Source of the DNA: an uncultured Prevotellaceae bacterium
GTDB lineage: Bacteria > Bacteroidota > Bacteroidia > Bacteroidales > Bacteroidaceae
Direction of reading: 5' to 3'
DNA: 45,409 nucleotides
Assembly (NCBI GenBank): GCA_902761905.1
Contig: CACWMK010000025.1
Span: 1 to 45,409 of the forward strand
The notes beneath the pieces are model-generated. The model worked only from the letters and a program-made list of their open reading frames with translations. It made no database searches and was not told where the DNA came from. This document shows, piece after piece, positions 6,549-13,475 of the stretch (positions within the stretch are counted from its first letter, which is position 1; each line of letters opens with the position of its first letter). The position numbers and the translations under genes are program-made.

Positions 6549-7736
6549 ATGAAAAAGTTTGTATTCTCTATCACGCTGCTTTTTGCGGCAGTCTTTGCTG
6601 TGGCTCAGCCCGTAGCAAGAGTTACAGACCTCTCTATAAAGTCTCAGTATTTCAACCACGAACGCCAGGTACTCATCTATACCCCTGAGGGCTACGATGA
6701 ATATGACGCCACAGATTTTGACGTCATGTATGTGTTCGACTCGCAAGATCGTTCTAAGTTCGATTTCGTGCATTGTGCTTTGGATTTGGCATGCACCGAC
6801 GATACGGACGAGAGCAAACGCTTTATCATCGTTGGCATCTGTTCACCCAACCTTCCTGACATTGATTACTATCGTAATACCGATTATCTGCCCATGCCCA
6901 TCCATGAGAGTGCGAAAGGTAAAGGACTCTTTAAATCTCAACAAGGCTATGGCCGTTCGGGAGATCTGAAGAAGTTCCTAAAGAACGAACTGATGCCATA
7001 TATCGACAAAAACTATCGCACATCTGGTCGTACCATCGGTATCGGACACTCGCTGAGTGCGTCATTCGTGCTCGACTGTATGGTTACCGACGATTTGTTT
7101 GATGATTACATCGCCATGTCTCCCAACTGTTATTTCGATGAGTTCAGGGTGGCCAGCGGCATCGAACAATATCCCTTCAAGAGCCTCACGAAGCCCCGTT
7201 TCATCTATACTTCTATGGCTAACGAGATTGGTAGTAAGCGTTCTGATTGGGGCGAAGACTGGACACAAGGATGGCAGCGCGTCAGCACTTTCCTCAGCAA
7301 CAGGTCAAATTTCGCCAATGGTACAATCGCTTCAGTACAAACTTTTCCTGATTACGATCACAATCCCAGCTTTGTTCCGAGTCTTACCGAGGCATTAAGG
7401 GAATATCTGCAGTTCTCCACGTCGTTGCTTCAGCAGTACACGAGTCAGGAAACATATCCCATTCACTTTGAACTGAAAGGTAAGGATTTGAAGGGTGATG
7501 TATATATCACAGGCAATCAGGAGGCTCTGGCCAACTGGAATCCGAAGGGAGTAAAGATGAAGCAGCAGAGTGACGGCACTTACGTGATCGACCTTCAGCT
7601 CCACCTGCCTGCCTATTTCAAGTTTACTCAAGGTGACTGGGATCATCAGCTGTATATGGAGAATGCCATGCCGGGCAACCTCGTTATCTACAAGCCCCAG
7701 CCAGCCACACGTATATATTATCCATATGAAGATTAG
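6549..7736 (+). CDS. Secreted alpha/beta-hydrolase esterase with C-terminal starch-binding-like module
   Basis: 395 aa with a signal peptide (residues 1-19, cut after AVAQ). The hydrolase domain has FNHERQVLIYTPEGY, the DVMYVFDSQ strand and the nucleophile elbow GHSLSA with Ser168; His271 in DYDHNPS is the likely catalytic histidine. This fits the putative esterase (PF00756, esterase D/IroE-like) fold. Residues about 300-395 resemble a CBM20/48-type module (VYITGNQEALANWNPKGVKM). It probably acts in the periplasm or at the surface on an ester-bearing carbohydrate or siderophore; the substrate cannot be read from the sequence. Last gene of the DUF1294-ybjQ operon. Confidence 0.8.
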   Translation: MKKFVFSITLLFAAVFAVAQPVARVTDLSIKSQYFNHERQVLIYTPEGYDEYDATDFDVMYVFDSQDRSKFDFVHCALDLACTDDTDESKRFIIVGICSPNLPDIDYYRNTDYLPMPIHESAKGKGLFKSQQGYGRSGDLKKFLKNELMPYIDKNYRTSGRTIGIGHSLSASFVLDCMVTDDLFDDYIAMSPNCYFDEFRVASGIEQYPFKSLTKPRFIYTSMANEIGSKRSDWGEDWTQGWQRVSTFLSNRSNFANGTIASVQTFPDYDHNPSFVPSLTEALREYLQFSTSLLQQYTSQETYPIHFELKGKDLKGDVYITGNQEALANWNPKGVKMKQQSDGTYVIDLQLHLPAYFKFTQGDWDHQLYMENAMPGNLVIYKPQPATRIYYPYED

Positions 7737-7765
7737 TATATAGGTGAAAACTTATATAACAGTCA

Positions 7766-7798
7766 AATCCCCGACCTGTAGAATGCAAGCCGGGGATT
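7766..7798. terminator. Hairpin between convergent genes
   Basis: Arms AATCCCCG (7766-7773) and CGGGGATT (7791-7798) lie between the esterase stop and the stop of the minus-strand gene. T-tracts are weak on both sides, so it is a probable shared terminator. Confidence 0.6.
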
Positions 7799-7825
7799 CT
7801 AGTATATATATGGAATGGCAAACAG

Positions 7826-8116
7826 TTATGCCATGAAGTGCTTGATGTTGCGGGCTGAAGTCTTGTTGGCATCGTAGCGGACTGTCAACTCACGAGTGCG
7901 GGGATTCCACTTTGTGTCCATCACTCCCTTCATGTTCTCAACCTTGGCTACAACCTTCTTGTGAGAGTCGTGACGGCTCACCTTGAAGGTGCAGGTCTTA
8001 ACGTCAGGACGATAGGCATGGGTCTTGTGAGCATCGAAGTGACTTGTATTCTTATCAACTTTGTCGAAGTGCGAACCCTTCTTATCGTTATTCACTACCA
8101 CAACAACCTTGGTCAT
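7826..8116 (-). CDS. HMA-like small protein lacking the CxxC metal motif
   Basis: 96 aa from the ATG at 8116; a TTG at 8185 in frame is possible but is overlapped by a TAACTTTG promoter-like box (8183-8190). The C-terminal part (VENMKGVMDTKWNPRTRELT, then VRYDANKTSARNIKHFM) follows the heavy-metal-associated fold, including the GV turn and the VxYD strand. The MxCxxC loop is replaced by VSRHDSH, so metal would have to be bound through His and Asp or not at all. The N-terminal half is rich in His, Lys and Asp. No signal peptide is seen. The start and even expression are uncertain. Confidence 0.55.
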   Translation of the reverse strand: MTKVVVVVNNDKKGSHFDKVDKNTSHFDAHKTHAYRPDVKTCTFKVSRHDSHKKVVAKVENMKGVMDTKWNPRTRELTVRYDANKTSARNIKHFMA

Positions 8117-8289
8117 ACTGTCACAGTAGTCGAAGCCAATTACGGTGGAACTGTTCACTGGGGGCAGAGTGATTGACTTGTCCAAAGTTAGCGTAGGTTT
8201 TACTTATCTTTTCACATTCTGGTCAGATACGAAGAAATAAAACATTCACTGTTGCTCTCTTCAAGATATAAACCCTGTAGTATAAAAAG

Positions 8290-8330
8290 ATAGGGGAGTG
8301 AACATCACTGTTGGCTCCCCTATACTAATT
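8290..8330 (-). terminator. Dispersed hairpin repeat, copy 2, terminator-like on the minus strand
   Basis: Same element as 3829-3870. On the minus strand the stem ATAGGGGAG/CTCCCCTAT with an inner AACA/TGTT hairpin is followed by CTTTTTAT (T-run at 8284-8288). It lies between the minus-strand promoter at 8437-8468 and the HMA-like gene, so it could act as an attenuator. A degenerate third copy is visible at about 8247-8264. Confidence 0.65.
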
Positions 8331-8331
8331 A

Positions 8332-8468
8332 CTTAAAAACTAAATTAATCAATAATTAACCTTAATCATTAAAATCTTTCTCTGTCCTCCGTGCTATCGC
8401 AGCACTTATTGGACTATTATGTTTATTTTTACGGTGCAAAGGTAATGCTTTTATTTGAAATGTGCAAA
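8332..8468 (-). promoter_or_regulatory. Minus-strand promoter and leader with a tiny ORF
   Basis: TTTG (8465-8468), 20 bp, TACCTTTG (8437-8444) is a full promoter. The leader holds the hairpin GTGCT-GCGAT-AGCAC (8390-8404), a GGAGGA sequence just after it, and a 6-codon ORF (MIKVNY, ATG at about 8370). The terminator-like hairpin follows. Either an untranslated RNA of about 150 nt or an attenuated leader for the HMA-like gene. Confidence 0.5.
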
Positions 8469-8473
8469 AAAAT

Positions 8474-8677
8474 CTGCAATAAGGGTGTAACATTTTGGGT
8501 TTTATGCCTACTATAATAATAGAAAGGTGCAAGAAATTTAGGTAGAATAAAAAAATAAATAGTACTGGAACTTTGAGCGCTTAATGGATAAGGTGGCCCC
8601 ATTTTTACAGAAAGATAAGGGCTTAGATCTGAAAGAGCACATGGTAGAGATTGAAGAGATGGCGCAATTGGGTGCGG
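8474..8677. repeat. 204-bp repeat, copy A
   Basis: Almost identical to 23935-24139, in the same orientation. In the second copy it abuts the truncated end of the AbiF-like gene. Here it lies alone between the minus-strand promoter and REP-like palindromes. After the repeat, a short plus-strand reading frame continues to 8740 (ending LLSDFDKFLDSLDK) and may be a gene remnant. Confidence 0.85.
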
Positions 8678-8741
8678 TAAAATACAAGACAGAACACTGC
8701 TTTCTGATTTCGATAAGTTCTTGGATAGTTTAGACAAGTAA

Positions 8742-8841
8742 GGGACAGGTACTTGGGTATGATGACTGCTATGACTCAGGTACCTGTCCCCACGACTTAT
8801 GAAAATTGCCATGAAAACAGGCACCCATACCCAGGTGCCTG
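8742..8841. repeat. REP-like palindrome cluster
   Basis: GGGACAGGTAC/GTACCTGTCCC (8742-8752 with 8780-8790) and CAGGCACC/GGTGCCTG (8818-8825 with 8834-8841). Three related units of the form CCCAGGTACCTGTCCC occur, one inverted. The doublet organisation resembles extragenic REP elements. No transposase is nearby. Confidence 0.65.
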
Positions 8842-8850
8842 ACCCCATGA

Positions 8851-9141
8851 CTAAAACAAGGTGCCGACGACTGCCGCCAGATACTGATGGAGCTGGGTGC
8901 AAAGGAGAAAGAGATATTCCTGGAAACGCTGAACGCAGGTCACTCTGGCGGCATGTTGCCACTCACACAGGCAGAGGCAGAGACCCTTCACTCGCCCCTG
9001 TTACCCGATAACCTCTATGTCTGCGATGCCACGCTACTCCCCCAAGCGCTTGGTCTGCCGCCCATGTTAACCATCATGGCCCTGGCCAAACGCATAGCCA
9101 GAATCATATCTAACCCTCCTCCCTTGTCATCCCGAGCGTAG
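8851..9141 (+). pseudogene. C-terminal fragment of a GMC-type FAD oxidoreductase
   Basis: The open frame begins after an in-frame TGA and has no family-like start. The translation holds MELGAKEKEIF, GHSGGMLPLT, then NLYVCDATLLPQALGLPPML and TIMALAKRIARII, which is the C-terminal substrate-binding/FAD closing segment of GMC oxidoreductases (pattern NLYVxDxSxxP...GxxPMLTIMALA). A full enzyme is above 450 aa; only about 85 codons remain. The last codons run into a repetitive element. It is a relic. Confidence 0.7.
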
Positions 9142-9270
9142 TCGAGGGATCTCTGCGGCTTTAGCCGCTTGCGCCTTTGGGCGCATTTCATGAGATGTCT
9201 CCACGCGCTAACGCTTGGTCGACATGACAAGGAGGGGGGGAAGGAACGCAAGAAGCGCGTGGAGACATCT
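9118..9270. repeat. Composite palindromic repeat (TGTCATCCCGAGCG type)
   Basis: Outer arms CCTCCCTTGTCAT (9118-9130) and ATGACAAGGAGG (9224-9235) enclose small hairpins GCGGCT/AGCCGC and GCGCC/GGGCGC. A second, perfect 16-bp arm pair (AGATGTCTCCACGCGC, 9193-9208 with 9255-9270) interlocks with it. The TGTCATCCCGAGCG...GTCGAGGGATCTC core is a widespread dispersed element in Bacteroidetes genomes. Confidence 0.7.
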
Positions 9271-9313
9271 TGAAGATATAAGAGACAGTCAACCACTATC
9301 CAGGTCTTATTAA

Positions 9314-9400
9314 TACAGCACCTTCAGCGCCGCCTTCAGGCAGCGCATGCACAAAAACGTCACTGACTGGATGCGCGAAGAGGTATTCTTACAGATGTGA
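9314..9400 (+). pseudogene. Possible C-terminal tail of an AraC-type regulator
   Basis: Open frame directly after a TAA, reading YSTFSAAFRQRMHKNVTDWM and ending in TGA. This pattern resembles the second HTH of Bacteroidales AraC proteins (xxFSxxFKxxxGxxVxxWxR). Only 28 codons remain. Weak call. Confidence 0.3.
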
Positions 9401-9446
9401 ACGAAAAAACAAAAAAAATGGGTCAATAAGAAAAGTGATTATCAAC

Positions 9447-9472
9447 TTTTTGTTGTATATTTGCAACAAAAA
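9447..9472 (+). promoter_or_regulatory. HTCS promoter with the -7 box inside a perfect inverted repeat
   Basis: TATATTTG (9456-9463) is flanked by TTTTTGTTG (9447-9455) and CAACAAAAA (9464-9472), a perfect 9-bp inverted repeat whose 8-bp spacer is exactly the -7 element. A protein bound there would occlude the promoter. The predicted start is at or just before the first ATG, so the transcript is nearly leaderless. Confidence 0.6.
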
Positions 9473-12400
9473 TGATGATGAAGTATTCTAATAACATAGT
9501 TTCGGTACTGATAGGCCTGATTTATTCATTGGGATCATATAGTCAGATAGGAAGGTTCTTTTCTTCAGAACAACTCTCTAACAGTATGATTTCTTCTGCA
9601 TGTATTGCACAAGATTCAGAAGGCATGATTTGGGTTGGAACAGAATATGGACTTAATAGATACGATGGCTATCACTTTACATATTTCCTGAATGACGTAA
9701 ACAACCCTGCAAGTCTTGGATATAACCTTGTTTCTTCATTACTATGCGAAGACTCTGGGCAGATATGGGTTGGAACAGCAAAAGGACTTGATCTATACGA
9801 ACCAGAGACAAACTCTTTTGTTCATTTCAGATTTCCCAATGGATTAAAGCCTCGTGTATCAAAAATAATCAGACTGGGAAACCAACGTTTATTGGTAGGA
9901 ACTGCGGGGTATGGACTATATGAGGCTAACGAAAAGAAAAAAGAACTAGTTAGAGTACAAGGTTACACTACAACAGAGGATGATGAATTCTACTCTTCAC
10001 TATTTGAAGACAGTCATGGAAATCTTTGGAAATGCGATGCACTTAACGGCATTACTGTAAACCGACTTTCAGGCAGCAAGCCCCGCATACTAAAATCGCC
10101 AATAGGCACACCAATGGCCTTTACCGAAAGGAATGGGGATGTACTGATATTGTGCCTACATGGTATGCTAATATTCCACAATGGCGAATTAAAGCCCTAT
10201 CCGCTTTTTATAGAAGAGCAAAACAAGCATGACATCGTGTTCCGTACCATGCAAAAGGATAAAAAAGGTAATATTTATATTGGTACTCGCGGACACGGAC
10301 TTTTGGTTTTACCAGAAAACACCAACCAGGCAAGAAGATTGGAATATACCAATGCGGAAATAAATCTGAACAGTACAAAAGTCTGGAGTATATTTGATGA
10401 TAGCCAATCAAACTTATGGATAGGTTGTCAACAGAAAGGTCTTCTTATGCTTCAAGGCGCCCCGTCCGACTTTAGTAACTGGAGTTTTTCTGCTCAAGGC
10501 GTAAGTCTTGGTACCCCTGTAACAGCCATATGCCAAGGAGATAATGGCATCATCTGGTGTTCAGTCCAAGGCAACGGAATATTTGGTTTCGATAGCTATG
10601 GCAAGATCGTGGCCCACCCAGCAGCGCCAGCAGCCGTTGAGTTTATCTATAGAGATAGAACTGGAACATACTGGGTAGGAACCGATGACGGGTTATATCA
10701 ATATAATCCACTGACAGGGAAATACCAGCTGGTATCAGAATTTGAATGCGACAAATTCAACAACCTGACCGACGATGGACAAGGTAACATTTACATCTCG
10801 ACATTTGCACGAGGTTTTTGCAGATATAACACTAAAACTAAGCAATGGAAGAACTACAGTTCTACCATGACTAATGCAGCAAAGGGTGAATTATGCAATA
10901 ACTGGATTCACACCTTGCTGACCGACCACAACGGGATGTTATGGATTGCCACAGCAACAGGTGTATCATGCTATGACCCGAAAGATGAAAGTTTCAACGC
11001 TTTGGGTTGGAAGAAACTGTTAGATGGAAAAATATGCTATTCGCTATGCGAACAGGCAGATGGAGACATTCTGATAGGAACTGATCAGGGACTGTATGTA
11101 TATAATCGGAATACAGGTAAGGCTGTAGAGTATCCTCATTCAGAAATATTGAAAAACAAAGCGATTGGCTTTATTGTAACTGATAAAGAGGAAGATATAT
11201 GGTGCAGCACTTCAATGGGAATATGGCAATACAACAAGAAAACGAGAAAATGGGTAGGCCATATAAAAGGTAATGGTTTGACTAACCGTGAATATATAGT
11301 GGGGGCCGGTCTACGCACACCCAACAACATGATTTACTTTGGTACTGCCGATGGCATTACCGTCTTCAACCCGCAACAAGCAAGAACACACAACAAACAA
11401 GTGGGCAATATACACCTGACTTCGATTGTGATTGCAGGAAAAAACAACCCAGTCAGGAACATCAAGTCTTTCACGATACCATATCAAACAAACTCCTTTG
11501 CGTTGGAATTCTCGCTGCTGAATTATTCCGAATCCGAAAACACAACTTTTGAATATCGATTGAATGGATATAGCGATTGGAACGTTTTGAATACAGGCGA
11601 GAACACATTAAGCTTTAATCATCTTGCATCGGGCAACTATCATTTAGAGATAAGAGCAGCCGTTAACGGCATCTACTCTCCTACTTGTAATTATACCTTT
11701 ATTGTTACTACTCCATGGTTCAAAACAGCTTGGGCATATACATTATATATAATCATTTTATTGGGAATCACTATATTCCTTATTTATATATATTTGCGAG
11801 ACAAACGCAGACAGCTTGACGAAGACAAAATGAAGTTCCTTATCAACGCCACACACGACATACGATCGCCTCTGACATTGATTATGTCGCCACTGGCAAA
11901 ATTGAAACAACGTCACAACTCGCCTGAGGACAAGGAGGAACTGGGACTTATTGAGCATAACACCCAAAGAATACTGGGACTGGTAAACCAGATATTGGAC
12001 GTTAGGAAACTAGACAAGCAACAAATGCGGCTATCTTTCCAGAAAACGAACCTAACGGAATATGTTAATGGTATATTCAAAATGTATTGCTACAACGCCG
12101 CAGAACGAAATATCACCTACGTATTCAATTGTCCCGAGACACCGATTACGGCATGGATAGACCATACGCAGTTTGATAAGGTTATAAGCAACCTGATATC
12201 AAATGCTTTCAAATACACCTTTGATGGTGGGCATATTGAGGTAGCCCTGGATACGACGGCCGACAAATATATACTGCTAAGCGTGACTGATGACGGTATG
12301 GGGATCAAGGAAGAAGACCGGAAACGAATATTTGACCGATTCTACCAGAGCAACCAACCAGAATCTTCACATATCACAGGTACAGGAATTGGCCTCAACC

Positions 12401-13341
12401 TTTGCAAAATGATAGTAGAATTACATCATGGGCAGATAGAGGCTGAGCCAGGAAAAGAAGGAAGAGGCAGCAAGTTTGCTGTACGAATTCCTATGGGGAA
12501 AGAGCATCTGCAACCCGAGGAACTGCTTTTGGAAAAGAGACCTACAAATGCTGCCGAAAGGCCCAATACGCCTTACAAACTGCTGCTTGTAGATGACGAT
12601 GCAGAACTTTGCGCCTTCATAAAAAAAGAACTGAGCCATTATTTCCATATTGACTATTGCTACAATGGGCGCGAGGCTATCAGGAGTCTGATGAATACAG
12701 AATATCATCTTGTCATATCGGATGTAATGATGCCGGAAATGGATGGATTCAGTTTATTGCGCTTAATAAAGAAGAACCCTGAACTGAATCATATACCAGT
12801 AATATTGCTGACATCGAAAACCGACATAGCCAATCGTATGGAAGGACTTGAGCAAGGAGCCGACGCCTTTATGGCCAAACCGTTTAATGTGCAGGAATTG
12901 CATGTCATGATAAATAGTCTTATAAGCAATGTTCTCAGACTAAAAGGCAAATTCTCCGGCACCCAGCAACAAAACGGACGATTGGAGACAAAGAACATGA
13001 AAGGTAATGATGAGGTACTGATGGATAACGTGATGAAAGCTATCAGTGAGAATATTGACAACAATGATTTCGGAGTAGAGGATCTTGCAAAGGAGGTTGG
13101 ACTAAGCCGAACACATCTGCAGCGCAAGATGAAGGAGGTTACTGGCCTGAACGTAGCGGAGTTTATACGCAACATACGCCTTGAGCAGGCAGCCAGACTG
13201 CTAATAGAGCAAAAGATTAACATCTCGCAGGTGGCCTATTCGGTGGGATTCAGTAATCTGGCTCATTTCTCAACCGTGTTTAAAAAGCATTTTGGGATGA
13301 CACCAACAGAATATATTGCTAAAATAGAGCGTGGAACATAA
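9472..13341 (+). CDS. Hybrid two-component system regulator (HTCS) of the xylan PUL
   Basis: 1289 aa, one-protein sensor-regulator. A signal sequence is followed by two reg_prop beta-propellers (repeated WVGT.xGLxxYD blades) and a Y_Y_Y domain to about residue 745, forming the periplasmic sensor. A membrane helix lies at about 752-773. HisKA follows with His about 794 in NATHDIRSPLT, then HATPase_c (NLISNAFKYT, GTGIGLNLC), a receiver from about 1039 (VDDDAE, phospho-Asp about 1084 in SDVMMPEMDG, LLTSK), and an AraC HTH from about 1185. It is divergent from nothing and precedes susC, so it should activate the adjacent PUL on sensing an oligosaccharide. Three consecutive ATG codons begin the ORF. 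Confidence 0.95.
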   Translation: MMMKYSNNIVSVLIGLIYSLGSYSQIGRFFSSEQLSNSMISSACIAQDSEGMIWVGTEYGLNRYDGYHFTYFLNDVNNPASLGYNLVSSLLCEDSGQIWVGTAKGLDLYEPETNSFVHFRFPNGLKPRVSKIIRLGNQRLLVGTAGYGLYEANEKKKELVRVQGYTTTEDDEFYSSLFEDSHGNLWKCDALNGITVNRLSGSKPRILKSPIGTPMAFTERNGDVLILCLHGMLIFHNGELKPYPLFIEEQNKHDIVFRTMQKDKKGNIYIGTRGHGLLVLPENTNQARRLEYTNAEINLNSTKVWSIFDDSQSNLWIGCQQKGLLMLQGAPSDFSNWSFSAQGVSLGTPVTAICQGDNGIIWCSVQGNGIFGFDSYGKIVAHPAAPAAVEFIYRDRTGTYWVGTDDGLYQYNPLTGKYQLVSEFECDKFNNLTDDGQGNIYISTFARGFCRYNTKTKQWKNYSSTMTNAAKGELCNNWIHTLLTDHNGMLWIATATGVSCYDPKDESFNALGWKKLLDGKICYSLCEQADGDILIGTDQGLYVYNRNTGKAVEYPHSEILKNKAIGFIVTDKEEDIWCSTSMGIWQYNKKTRKWVGHIKGNGLTNREYIVGAGLRTPNNMIYFGTADGITVFNPQQARTHNKQVGNIHLTSIVIAGKNNPVRNIKSFTIPYQTNSFALEFSLLNYSESENTTFEYRLNGYSDWNVLNTGENTLSFNHLASGNYHLEIRAAVNGIYSPTCNYTFIVTTPWFKTAWAYTLYIIILLGITIFLIYIYLRDKRRQLDEDKMKFLINATHDIRSPLTLIMSPLAKLKQRHNSPEDKEELGLIEHNTQRILGLVNQILDVRKLDKQQMRLSFQKTNLTEYVNGIFKMYCYNAAERNITYVFNCPETPITAWIDHTQFDKVISNLISNAFKYTFDGGHIEVALDTTADKYILLSVTDDGMGIKEEDRKRIFDRFYQSNQPESSHITGTGIGLNLCKMIVELHHGQIEAEPGKEGRGSKFAVRIPMGKEHLQPEELLLEKRPTNAAERPNTPYKLLLVDDDAELCAFIKKELSHYFHIDYCYNGREAIRSLMNTEYHLVISDVMMPEMDGFSLLRLIKKNPELNHIPVILLTSKTDIANRMEGLEQGADAFMAKPFNVQELHVMINSLISNVLRLKGKFSGTQQQNGRLETKNMKGNDEVLMDNVMKAISENIDNNDFGVEDLAKEVGLSRTHLQRKMKEVTGLNVAEFIRNIRLEQAARLLIEQKINISQVAYSVGFSNLAHFSTVFKKHFGMTPTEYIAKIERGT

Positions 13342-13360
13342 AAATCCGCGCTTTTTTTTT
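13328..13360 (+). terminator. Intrinsic terminator overlapping the HTCS stop codon
   Basis: Arms AGCGTGG (13328-13334) and CCGCGCT (13346-13352, one G.U) are followed by a T-run (13352-13360). The stop codon (13339-13341) lies in the loop. It separates the regulator from susC. Confidence 0.7.
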
Positions 13361-13394
13361 ATGTAAATCAAAAAGAAAAGCAAATGGGTTATTT

Positions 13395-13429
13395 TTGAAA
13401 AGCCTTTTCAAGCAGCAAACCTAACTTTG
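13395..13429 (+). promoter_or_regulatory. susC promoter with an operator-like palindrome
   Basis: -7 box TAACTTTG at 13422-13429. A perfect palindrome TTGAAAAG-C-CTTTTCAA (13395-13411) covers the place of the -33 element, as expected for an activator-dependent PUL promoter. The TTTG inside it is 24 bp from the -7 box, longer than the normal 19-20 bp, consistent with a promoter that needs the HTCS. Confidence 0.55.
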
Positions 13430-13475
13430 CAGCCGAAATATTATTTACTAACAATCATAAATAAGGAAGTAAAAA

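Noticed and set aside
8429-8962. Minus-strand ORF of 177 aa
   Set aside because: It runs through the 204-bp repeat, the REP palindromes and the GMC fragment and has no coherent protein features.
5441-9471. Prophage or integrative element
   Set aside because: Repeats and gene relics are present, but no integrase, phage structural gene, relaxase or att-like direct repeats at the borders were seen.
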